Below, in pieces: positions 1-6,644 of a stretch of 64,000 nucleotides of DNA. Source of the stretch: Nostoc punctiforme NIES-2108. GTDB lineage: Bacteria; Cyanobacteriota; Cyanobacteriia; Cyanobacteriales; Nostocaceae. Position 1 is the stretch's first letter, and the number at the start of each line of letters is the position of its first letter. Location of the stretch: the NCBI GenBank assembly GCA_003326195.1, contig LXQE01000147.1:1-64000 (forward strand). Direction: 5' to 3'. The translations under genes and the position numbers were made by a program. Below the pieces are notes generated by a model, which made no database searches, was not told the DNA's origin, and was given only the letters and a program-made list of their open reading frames with translations.

Positions 1-91
1 AATGCCCAATTCCCAATGCCCAATGCCCAATGCCCAATGCCCAATGCCCAATGCCCAATGCCCAATTCCCAATGCCCAATGCCCAATGCCC
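1..91. repeat. Heptanucleotide tandem array (AATGCCC)n
   Basis: Thirteen perfect 7-bp units run from the first base to 91. Eleven are AATGCCC and two (units 2 and 10) are AATTCCC. This is the short tandemly repeated repetitive (STRR) type common between Nostoc genes. Shorter relatives occur near 16045-16085, 29114-29167, 44587-44636 and 50478-50600. The array may extend upstream of the window. Confidence 0.95.
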
Positions 92-117
92 CCTTCATCT
101 TCATCCCCTCACTTCAA

Positions 118-738
118 TTACGGGTGATAATTTCGACATTCTGGTGCATTGGGGTTTTCCTTGCAGTATTCTTCAAAAGAGACTTTAGCTGATATCATAC
201 CCTCAGCTTTCTGATGAGCTGCTTCTGCCTGAAGTTCTTCTACCTCATCCCAGGCAGCTGCACAGGCTTTAGAATAAGCACCTTGTTCAGTGCAAATAGC
301 ACGAGCCTGCTCAATTGCTTTTTGAATTCTCTGCTCCAGCAGTAGCGCTTTTGGCGCTTCCACAAAGTCGCTTTTAGTCAAAATGTCGGTAATCGAGATG
401 ATGCCCAACAACTTGCCTTGAATCACAGGTGCGCGATGAATACCAGTATTAGCAAATAACCGCGCTACATATTCCACACCCAAATCAGGATTGACCACAA
501 TGCAGGGCTTGCTCATAATTTCATAAACCCGCACCTGCTTTGGATCTTTGCCGTAGGCTGTGATCTTATAAACAATATCCGTTTCTGTGACAATGCCATA
601 AGCATCATTGTCATAGCGACGATCCACAACCAGCGCTCGCAATCCTTTGTCCTTCATCAGCCCCACCGCTTCAGCAACAGTTGCCGAACCGCGAATGGTA
701 ACTACGTCTTTGGTCATGATATCTTCAGCTTTCATCAT
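118..738 (-). CDS. CBS domain pair fused to C-terminal CP12 domain
   Basis: Two CBS motifs fill roughly the first 125 residues (start MMKAEDIMTKDVVTI; second motif around the EIMSKPCIVV segment). The last ~75 residues are a CP12 module: ARAIC...KAC with a CX9C pair, the AWDEVEELQAE core, and a C-terminal CX8C pair ending PECRNYHP. CP12 is the redox-sensitive, disordered protein that bridges GAPDH and phosphoribulokinase to switch off the Calvin cycle in the dark. CBS pairs usually bind adenine nucleotides. The fusion therefore suggests a cytosolic regulator that reads both energy charge and thiol state; that is inference. I place the start at the ATG at 738, nine bases after a GGAG. A longer reading starts from GTG at 774 with no ribosome site. 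Confidence 0.9.
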   Translation of the reverse strand: MMKAEDIMTKDVVTIRGSATVAEAVGLMKDKGLRALVVDRRYDNDAYGIVTETDIVYKITAYGKDPKQVRVYEIMSKPCIVVNPDLGVEYVARLFANTGIHRAPVIQGKLLGIISITDILTKSDFVEAPKALLLEQRIQKAIEQARAICTEQGAYSKACAAAWDEVEELQAEAAHQKAEGMISAKVSFEEYCKENPNAPECRNYHP

Positions 739-961
739 TGCTGTAGTCTCCTGGTTAATAGTCCGGTGCAGCACTGCGCCCTCATGGACGTATCGAAGCG
801 TTGCAGCGCACAGTTGGCTAACTAGAAAGTAAAAAAAGTTGAACTTTTGCCCAGCTACAACAATAAATTAGACCAGTTGTCAACTTATGATGTTATCCAA
901 TGTAACCAATGCCCAAAAACTAAGCATAAATTGTGATAATTTTTTGCCCATTAACAAATAT

Positions 962-1558
962 TTATTTTTTAATTGCCGAAAATTGCCGCATTTTCCAGAA
1001 ATAGCTAGAAATCAAATTGGTAATAATATGAGCGACAATCGGCACTAACAAGTTGCCCGTGAGCAGAGCGCTATATGCCAATATCATCCCGACAATTGTT
1101 GCCCAAATTACATAAGCCCATTGTTGGGAACCGCTAAAATGCAAGATGCCAAAGCAAAGACTGGAAACAATTACAGCTGTCAGATCAGAGCCTAAAGCTG
1201 GTAGCATCACACCTCTAAATAACAATTCTTCACTCAACCCTGGTAGCAACCCCAGCCAAATCAAATCTGGTAAAGCTAAAGGCTTCAATACTACTTCTAG
1301 GTAATAATCTGCACTTTTACGATAGGCAGTCCACAGGCGGTAAGTTAAGCCACTCAACGCGGTGAGTACAAACCCCAACCCTACACCTAACAGCAACTCT
1401 CTTAGATTCAAGTCCCAAGAAAATAGCGGAAAGTTGCCAAAGTATAACGAAAGTTTGGCGACTATCAACAAAATGATTGCAGTCGCTCCCATCGCCCCAA
1501 GTACTTGGATGCGCGTCAGGTATGGAATTTCTGGCTCTTGCTTTTGTTGTTCAATCAC
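962..1558 (-). CDS. CPBP family intramembrane glutamic protease (Abi/CAAX-like)
   Basis: The 198-aa protein has about five hydrophobic segments and the full CPBP signature: EExxxR at residues 110-115 (SEELLFRG), a catalytic-type histidine at 140 (GILHFSG) and HxxxN at 177-181. Family members are membrane-embedded endopeptidases related to Rce1, used for prenyl-protein processing, bacteriocin self-immunity or protein turnover. The substrate cannot be told from the sequence. The gene stands alone, with a G-rich STRR spacer upstream, so no partner is implied. Confidence 0.85.
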   Translation of the reverse strand: MIEQQKQEPEIPYLTRIQVLGAMGATAIILLIVAKLSLYFGNFPLFSWDLNLRELLLGVGLGFVLTALSGLTYRLWTAYRKSADYYLEVVLKPLALPDLIWLGLLPGLSEELLFRGVMLPALGSDLTAVIVSSLCFGILHFSGSQQWAYVIWATIVGMILAYSALLTGNLLVPIVAHIITNLISSYFWKMRQFSAIKK

Positions 1559-1566
1559 AGGTTTTA

Positions 1567-1655
1567 GGGGGAGAGGGGCAGGGGAGGCAGGGGAGCAGGG
1601 GGAGAAAACTAATAACTAATGACAAATGACTAATGACAAATAACTAATGACTAAT
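1567..1655. repeat. STRR spacer: G-rich block plus ACTAATGAC-type block
   Basis: Two low-complexity blocks lie side by side. The first is a GGGGAGGCAGGGGAGCAGG-like purine-rich repeat (1567-1604). The second is a run of 7-mers of the ACTAATG/ACAAATG type (1605-1655), which overlaps the 3' end of the next minus-strand gene. The same G-rich block reappears inside murD at 20827-20865. Confidence 0.8.
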
Positions 1656-2705
1656 TGACTGCAAAGGTAATAATTTGGGACGGAGAGCGCAGGGATTGAT
1701 GCCTGCTTTATGTGCTACCAATACACCTACTGCTTCTAAATATGAGTTTACCTGTATAGATTTGATCCCCAAGGATTGGGCAGGAACTTTTATCAGAGTT
1801 TTATTTTCTTCTACTGTAATTATTTGGCATTGTCTTTGGCTTAAACTCAGTAAGGCACTGCTACCACAAGCATTTGCTGGTACGATCGCAGCATCCACTT
1901 CATCTGCCCAAATATCTCCTTTCTCTGATGCAATCGCTCCTTTATCTACTATAAATTGTGGGGCACGACTTAATCCTACAAGGACGCACGGCAAAAATGT
2001 ATAGCCCAATTCTTCGGCGGCGGAACGGGGAGATAAATCAGGTTGTGGAGGTTCGCTCAAAAGGGCAGGAGAATGGGCGCAAGGAATTTGAAAGGTTCGC
2101 ACTAGCAAATGGCTAATTACGGCTTCTGCACCCGCTAAGGAATCAACACCTTCACCCTGGCGATATTTCTGTACTGCTTCCTCATCCATATCATCGGGGA
2201 AACGAGCAACAACTGCGAGCGCTTCTGCCCCCGCTTTTTTAATTAATATCTCAGCTGCCCGTAATAAACTATCTGGATTGCCAATTGTTCCCCAACTCGC
2301 TCCCGATGCGGTAGTCCGCAATTCTACATTTAATGGCGCATCAGTAATTACATAATCTGTTAAGGTCAATCCCAGAGTTGCTCTGACTGCATCTGCTGCT
2401 TGTATATGTCGTAGCCGTAACTCTGGCTCAATACCTTGGTCTAAAAGCAAACCTACCTTGTTGTTGCGGACTGGACGCAAACCCCAGCACCCAGAGGCGA
2501 ATTTATCAAGTCCGTAACCTTCAACATAGAAAGCGTTAGGGAGATTCCAGTACAAACTTGCGCCATTAAGGACATTGGGGTGAGTAATTAGGCGATCGCA
2601 AACCTGTGCGATGACTTTAGCAACAGGTAAAGCATCTCCTGCATAGCCCCCAATGGCAGCCCCAACCCCAGTTGGTACGATTAAAATAGCAGTGTATGGA
2701 CGCAT
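1644..2705 (-). CDS. DUF3326 family protein
   Basis: This ~353-aa protein begins MRPYTAILIVPTGVGAAIGG, which I recognise as the start of the cyanobacterial/plastid-lineage DUF3326 family. Its biochemical role is unknown to me. It is soluble, without signal peptide or membrane segment, and rich in small residues. Conserved-looking stretches include YWNLPNAFYVEGYGLDKF and the central SGASWGTIGNPDSLLRAAE. An in-frame TTG at 2744 would add 13 residues, but those codons fall in a short 'AACTCA' repeat, so the ATG at 2705 is the likely start. The last codons run into the STRR block downstream. Confidence 0.8.
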   Translation of the reverse strand: MRPYTAILIVPTGVGAAIGGYAGDALPVAKVIAQVCDRLITHPNVLNGASLYWNLPNAFYVEGYGLDKFASGCWGLRPVRNNKVGLLLDQGIEPELRLRHIQAADAVRATLGLTLTDYVITDAPLNVELRTTASGASWGTIGNPDSLLRAAEILIKKAGAEALAVVARFPDDMDEEAVQKYRQGEGVDSLAGAEAVISHLLVRTFQIPCAHSPALLSEPPQPDLSPRSAAEELGYTFLPCVLVGLSRAPQFIVDKGAIASEKGDIWADEVDAAIVPANACGSSALLSLSQRQCQIITVEENKTLIKVPAQSLGIKSIQVNSYLEAVGVLVAHKAGINPCALRPKLLPLQSISH

Positions 2706-2770
2706 ATTGAGTGTTGAGTTATGAGTGATGAGTTTATGAATCAAAAGCCATCAAATCCTAACTCTTGTAC

Positions 2771-2790
2771 AGACGCGATTAATCGCGTCT
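2771..2790. repeat. 20-bp perfect palindrome, dispersed family
   Basis: AGACGCGATTAATCGCGTCT is a perfect palindrome. A near-identical copy lies at 43010-43033, and a variant with an AA centre at 34156-34175. It sits just downstream of the small minus-strand gene ending at 2794, so as RNA it could act as a 3' hairpin. Confidence 0.9.
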
Positions 2791-2793
2791 CTC

Positions 2794-2973
2794 CTAACTC
2801 TTGACTGTAGTCACCACAGCTTCAACTGTCGCTTTTTGTTCGTCAGCATCCACAGAAGTAACTGCCCAACGCAGAGGTTCGCCTTGTTTCTTTAATTCTG
2901 TTTCAATTACTTCTAGTAACTCTGCGGGAGTTTCTTGTAAATCAATTTCTGCGGTAATAAAATGAGTCGTCAT
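2794..2973 (-). CDS. Small conserved-looking hypothetical protein, 59 aa
   Basis: The reading frame starts MTTHFITAEIDLQETPAELL and ends VEAVVTTVKS, 59 residues with a stop at 2794. It has an AGGAT ribosome site 8 bases before the ATG, regular codon use and a mixed alpha/beta residue pattern, acidic overall. It lies between the ferredoxin gene and the DUF3326 gene on the same strand, so the three may be co-transcribed. I do not recognise a named family. No signal peptide or metal motif is visible. Confidence 0.7.
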   Translation of the reverse strand: MTTHFITAEIDLQETPAELLEVIETELKKQGEPLRWAVTSVDADEQKATVEAVVTTVKS

Positions 2974-3119
2974 TTTGGTAAATCCTGTTGATTTGTAGTT
3001 TCTAGAATAGCTGACTTCATCTGCGATGAAATCCTTGCGTAATTTATCAGATTTGGTAATCTCAGTGAACAGTTATTCAGTTATGCTAATCATTCGATAT
3101 ACTGATAACTGTTCGCTGA

Positions 3120-3440
3120 TTATTTGCCTTTGCCAAATTGTAACTGATAAACTACATCTTCTTTCTCCGTCTGAATTTTCAAATCAGAAAGGGGTTTGGC
3201 AATACAAAGCAATACGTAACCTTGCTTTTGCAAATCTGGACTAACGCCCATACCATCAGTTTGATCCACAGTTCCCTCGCTTATTTGACCGGCGCAAGTT
3301 GTGCAAACACCAGCATTGCAAGAACTCGGCAGTTCCAAACCGGCAGCATCAGCAACTGATAAGATCGTTTCATTTTCAGGAACTTGCAAGGTATGAATTT
3401 TGCCTTGGTGATCAATTTCTACGGTGTAAATTTTGGGCAT
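3120..3440 (-). CDS. Plant-type [2Fe-2S] ferredoxin
   Basis: The 106-aa protein carries the plant-type ferredoxin cluster motif CX4CX2C...C. The ligands are C41, C46 and C49 in SSCNAGVCTTCAG and C79 in YVLLCIAKP, 29 residues further on. Such ferredoxins carry single electrons from photosystem I or NADPH to reductases in the cytosol. The loop matches the family, but the rest is divergent from the main PetF sequence, with an unusual Q/K-rich C-terminus. It is thus probably a minor ferredoxin rather than the chief photosynthetic one. The start is the ATG at 3440; an in-frame TTG two codons upstream is less likely. Confidence 0.88.
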   Translation of the reverse strand: MPKIYTVEIDHQGKIHTLQVPENETILSVADAAGLELPSSCNAGVCTTCAGQISEGTVDQTDGMGVSPDLQKQGYVLLCIAKPLSDLKIQTEKEDVVYQLQFGKGK

Positions 3441-3612
3441 ATACAAAACAAGCGTGATGCTACGGACAAATGTATTACTTTATCTGAATTAGTTAAAAAT
3501 ATCCAGATGTCACTATAAAAGTTTAGGTTAAAGAGGGACAATTATAGCAACTAATTCTGAATAAGTTATAGATTAGTAACATTATTTACTATACAATACA
3601 CAAATATATTAG

Positions 3613-3870
3613 TTAAATTTGCTTACTATAAATTGCGCGTAGGCGTAGCCCGCCGTAGGCATCGCGTTTCTTGAGAGACTGTATCTGTAAGTCAGCCTTT
3701 TGGCATTGGTTCCATGTCTTGGAAAGTTGACACCACACAAAAGAAGGCGGCTTGGTCGCTTTATGTGGAATTGGTGACACGGATGTTGCATCAAAACCTC
3801 TTGCTAAGAGTAAGGTAGCTACAAGAACATCTACATCTTCATCAATATAAACTTGAGCAAAAATCGTCAT
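3613..3870 (-). CDS. DUF5615-like PIN-type toxin with replaced C-terminal half (likely broken)
   Basis: The N-terminus (MTIFAQVYIDEDVDVLVATL, then RGFDATSV) matches the start of DUF5615 proteins, PIN-like putative toxins, with the acidic IDEDVD motif. After about residue 32 the expected family sequence stops and the reading frame runs through unrelated codons. The last part (RDAYGGLRLR) is the translation of a dispersed Nostoc repeat at 3636-3667. The PIN fold's later acidic residues are therefore missing, and the toxin is probably inactive. It overlaps the upstream DUF433 gene by 4 bases (ATGA), the usual arrangement of this pair. Confidence 0.55.
   Translation of the reverse strand: MTIFAQVYIDEDVDVLVATLLLARGFDATSVSPIPHKATKPPSFVWCQLSKTWNQCQKADLQIQSLKKRDAYGGLRLRAIYSKQI
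3636..3667. repeat. Dispersed short repeat (GGCGTAGCCCGCCGTAGGC type)
   Basis: This GC-rich element belongs to a family of short dispersed Nostoc repeats seen in several forms in the window: 13000-13024, 17355-17385 (inside murT), 26780-26835, 50525-50555 and 57345-57366 (inside a kinase). Here it forms the 3' end of the toxin frame. Confidence 0.7.
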
Positions 3871-4136
3871 TTTTGATTGAATCTAGCTTTAATCGCTGGA
3901 TGGACTAATTCATCAGGGACATAATTATGCTCGATATATTCATTAATTTCTGCTTGATTATCTAAGTAAAAACTCCAAGCATCAAAGACTTGCGCTAAAG
4001 TTAAATGAGGTAGGTGTAGCGGAATTTCTTCTGGTCTAATACCTAAACGCCAATTTTCAACAATTGCTCTCACAGGCGTTCTACGTTTCCTTAATAATCG
4101 GTTCACCTGATAAAATATCAGGTTGTCGGGTAACAT
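3867..4136 (-). CDS. DUF433 family antitoxin
   Basis: The 89-aa protein has the DUF433 core: IVENWRLGIRPEEIPLHLPH followed by LTLAQVFDAWSFYLDNQAEI. In this family that pattern forms a small helical DNA-binding domain. DUF433 genes typically sit upstream of DUF5615 genes and are predicted antitoxins. Here the stop overlaps the DUF5615 start by 4 bases, which implies translational coupling. The antitoxin looks intact while its toxin does not, so it may be an orphan. The N-terminal extension (MLPDNLIFYQVNRLLRKRRT) is less typical. Confidence 0.8.
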   Translation of the reverse strand: MLPDNLIFYQVNRLLRKRRTPVRAIVENWRLGIRPEEIPLHLPHLTLAQVFDAWSFYLDNQAEINEYIEHNYVPDELVHPAIKARFNQK

Positions 4137-4864
4137 AGCGAGAGTTTGTAGTAGTTGTCATACTATTGAGATTTTTGGCAGTATCTCTGTTAATGTATCA
4201 CAGACTAATACCCTACGCGGAAGCCAAAAGGCTTATAGAATAAGCTTTTCATTTTTATTGAAATTTTTTCCAACTCTGCGATCGCTGTAAATCAACAATA
4301 TACACTATGTAGCGATGATTGCACTCACCAAGAAACTTTAGTCATCAATGTTATAAGGTTGACTCTTAAAGTTACAGCATTAAGCCTTAGAGCTAGAACA
4401 TAAAGGCTTAAGGTTACAGCATTAAGCCTTAGAGCTAAAACATAAAGGCTTAAGGTTACAACATTAAGCCTTAGAGCTAAAACATAAAGGCTTAAGGTTA
4501 CAACATTAAGCCTTAAAGTTAAAGCAACATGGAATACAGACCATTTGTAGGGGCACAGCATCATTGGTATCAACTTAAGCTTAAACTCTTATTCCATAGG
4601 CATTTATTTTACCCCTCCCCTTGCTAAGGCTACGGTGTTAGGGGGTTAGGTCAATCGTTAGCTTTTCCACATAACGTGAAAAGCCAGATTGTGTATTGCT
4701 TAAACATAATATTATTTTGCTGAAAATCAACCTTTGATGATTAAATTCCGAGAAATCACGGACATAAATAAAAACTTTTACTAAAAAAATGCGTTTTTTG
4801 CTGAACCAGAATCCAGGTTAATTGAGAGAAAATAGCCCTGTGAAGCTATTAAAAGCGTAAAATT
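4137..4864. other. Gene-free spacer, 728 bp, repeat-rich
   Basis: I find no credible gene here. It contains a weak hairpin, AAAAGGCTTAT-AGA-ATAAGCTTTT, followed by T-rich sequence (about 4229-4255). It also holds the 42-bp tandem array and a pyrimidine-rich stretch at 4612-4650. The hairpin motif with its CCCTAxxxGGAAG lead recurs at about 5262-5315. Confidence 0.6.
4371..4522. repeat. 42-bp tandem repeat, each unit a perfect hairpin
   Basis: Units start with GTTACA at 4371, 4413, 4455 and 4497, exactly 42 bp apart, with the fourth unit partial. Copies 1-3 differ at only a few positions. Each complete unit contains TTAAGCCTT, a 14-base loop, then AAGGCTTAA, which is a perfect 9-bp inverted repeat. 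On the minus strand the array is open and would encode a 14-residue repeat (LALRLNxVTLSLYV). I regard that as a by-product of the 42-bp period being a multiple of three. Confidence 0.9.
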
Positions 4865-5266
4865 ATGCCTCGAAAAAAACGTAGTTCCCGGATTTTAGAA
4901 AAAGCTGAATTTAGAGTTGCCGGGCTGAAAGCTATCGATCCAAATATCAATTTTGATGATACTTGCAACTTGCAAAACCTGACTCAATTAATAGACAATT
5001 TTCACAATATGCTTGATGAGTATAACGCTGCTCTAGCTATGATTGACTCTTCTAGAAAAAAGCTGGATGAGATGGAAAAAACCTTAAGTCAGGTTTCAGA
5101 CAAAATGCTGACTGGGGTTGGTTTCAAGTACGGCAAAAACAGCAACGAATATGAACTTGCAGGCGGCGTTAGAGACAGCGAACGTATCCGTAAAAGCAGA
5201 TTAACACGCTTGAAATCTAACACAGATAAAACATCAAATGAAAATGCAATAAGCGCCATACCCTAA
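4865..5266 (+). CDS. Hypothetical cyanobacterial protein, 133 aa
   Basis: The protein is basic at both ends (MPRKKRSSRI...; ...RIRKSRLTRLKS). It has a central predicted coiled coil (about residues 40-80, LIDNFHNMLDEYNAAL then MIDSSRKKLDEMEKTL) and a motif YGKNSNEYELAGGVRDSER at 95-113. I recall similar YGKxSxEYExAGG motifs in small uncharacterised cyanobacterial proteins, but I cannot assign a function. There is no signal peptide. The start ATG follows AAGCGTAAAATT, a weak ribosome site. Confidence 0.7.
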   Translation: MPRKKRSSRILEKAEFRVAGLKAIDPNINFDDTCNLQNLTQLIDNFHNMLDEYNAALAMIDSSRKKLDEMEKTLSQVSDKMLTGVGFKYGKNSNEYELAGGVRDSERIRKSRLTRLKSNTDKTSNENAISAIP

Positions 5267-5349
5267 CGGGAAGTCAAAAGTCAAAAGGCTTATAGAATCT
5301 GCTTTTAACTTTTTTAGAATGGTATCTGTGAAAATTAAAGGTGTCCAGC

Positions 5350-5383
5350 AGATCCCCGACTTCTTTAAGGAAGTCGGGGATCT
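5350..5383. repeat. Perfect 14-bp stem hairpin, dispersed type
   Basis: AGATCCCCGACTTC, a 6-base TTTAAG loop, then GAAGTCGGGGATCT. The stem is perfect and GC-rich but has no U tract, so it looks like a mobile palindromic repeat rather than a classical terminator. It lies between the 133-aa gene and the DUF4351 gene. Confidence 0.85.
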
Positions 5384-5460
5384 ATTCCATCAGGAATGAT
5401 TCAGGAATGCTATATAATAAACTTTGTATTAACCCAGAACTTCCGAAATATTAAAATTGA

Positions 5461-6357
5461 ATGACCAGGTTTATACATGATAAATTCGCCAAAGACTATC
5501 TAGAAGAACTACTAAAAGATTACGGAGAAGTTAAAGCATCAGAAAAAGTCTCAGGAGAGATTAAAGAAATAGATGTTTTATTCACTCCTGCCAAACAGCA
5601 AAGCTCTAATCTACAAATACTGGGTTTGTTAGGAAGATTTGCCGAACAGCCTGCAATTATAGAACCATACCGCAATCCAGCTTCTACCGATGAAATCTGC
5701 GACTGTATTCTCAAATTATTAGAAATCAAGGCTCTCCTGCGACGAGAAGCTAAAGCTAATAAAACCAAACTTCAGGACTCAGAAATTCCCAAATTGTGGG
5801 TTCTTACACCTACCATATCTGAAACTAGATTGTCTAGCTTCGGAACTATACAAAAAGCAGCTTGGTTATCAGGAGTGCATTTTCTCCCAGATGCCTTGCG
5901 GACAGCAATTGTAGCAATACACCAACTACCCCAAACACCGGAAACGTTATGGTTGAGGCTTTTAGGTAGGGGGAATGTGCAGTCACAAGCAATTATTGAG
6001 TTGCAAGCGTTACCATTAGATTATCCATACCAAAAAGCAACTCTCGAATTAGTTTACAACTTGCGCGAAAACTTGAGAGTAAATCAAGAATTAGAAGCAG
6101 ATGATAGGGAGTTAATTATGCGATTAGAACCACTTTATCAAAGAGACAGAGAACAAGCCAAAGAAGAAGGAAGGCAAGAAGGAAAAGAAGACTTAATACT
6201 GCGTCAACTAAATCGCCGTATTGGTGAAATTGATGCATTATTAATCGGGCGAATTAATGGTTTATCCATTGAACAATTAGAGAATTTAGGAGAGGCATTG
6301 CTAGATTTTTCTAGTGTTGCTGATTTAGAAACTTGGTTAAACCAACAATCAATCTAA
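5461..6357 (+). CDS. DUF4351-containing protein, possible PD-(D/E)XK (Rpn-like) nuclease
   Basis: The 298-aa protein ends in a clear DUF4351 helical module (about residues 245-295: LILRQLNRRIGEID, GLSIEQLENLGEALLDF, LETWL). In cyanobacteria that module usually follows an Rpn/PD-(D/E)XK transposase-like nuclease domain. The N-terminal part has GEIKEIDVLF and a later LEIKALLRREAK, which could supply the D...ExK core, but the spacing is loose. A charged linker (REQAKEEGRQEGKED) joins the halves, as is usual in this family. The gene stands alone. Role unknown; Rpn relatives promote recombination or act as mobile nucleases. Confidence 0.72.
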   Translation: MTRFIHDKFAKDYLEELLKDYGEVKASEKVSGEIKEIDVLFTPAKQQSSNLQILGLLGRFAEQPAIIEPYRNPASTDEICDCILKLLEIKALLRREAKANKTKLQDSEIPKLWVLTPTISETRLSSFGTIQKAAWLSGVHFLPDALRTAIVAIHQLPQTPETLWLRLLGRGNVQSQAIIELQALPLDYPYQKATLELVYNLRENLRVNQELEADDRELIMRLEPLYQRDREQAKEEGRQEGKEDLILRQLNRRIGEIDALLIGRINGLSIEQLENLGEALLDFSSVADLETWLNQQSI

Positions 6358-6375
6358 TTTATTATTACTACACCT

Positions 6376-6492
6376 GGCGACTAGAAGTCGCGGCTATACA
6401 GACGAAACGCACCTCCGTGGGTTAAAAATTGTTGATTTACTCTTAGTCCACGGAGGTGGACTTTGTTTGTGTAGTAGCGAATTCTATTCGCC
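6376..6492. repeat. 117-bp imperfect inverted repeat (MITE-like)
   Basis: The ends GGCGACTAGAAGTCGC and its partner GAATTCTATTCGCC pair imperfectly across the whole element. An inner CACCTCCGTGG/CCACGGAGGTG arm pairs perfectly over 11 bp around an AT-rich loop. The whole element could fold as one long hairpin. It carries no gene, so it looks like a non-autonomous repeat between the DUF4351 and acnB genes. Confidence 0.8.
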
Positions 6493-6644
6493 TCATACTT
6501 TCAAACTTTCAGTATAAAAAAAGTTGCTAATAACCGATTACCAGTAAGGCTTTCATCATAAAAGTAAGCTAAACTTTTATAGCCGAGTATTGCCTAAAAA
6601 TATTTCATAATTGAAGGGAGAACATCCCAATGGAGAACATAAAA

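Noticed and set aside
3026..3244. 72-codon plus-strand frame opposite the ferredoxin gene
   Set aside because: It runs antisense into a recognised ferredoxin and has no ribosome site.
4371..4522. Possible CRISPR array
   Set aside because: Units are contiguous with no variable spacers, and no cas gene is present.
4325..4573. Minus-strand 82-codon frame with LALRLNxVTLSLYV repeats
   Set aside because: The frame exists because a 42-bp non-coding repeat is a multiple of three. There is no ribosome site, and codons are constrained by the hairpin, not by protein sequence.
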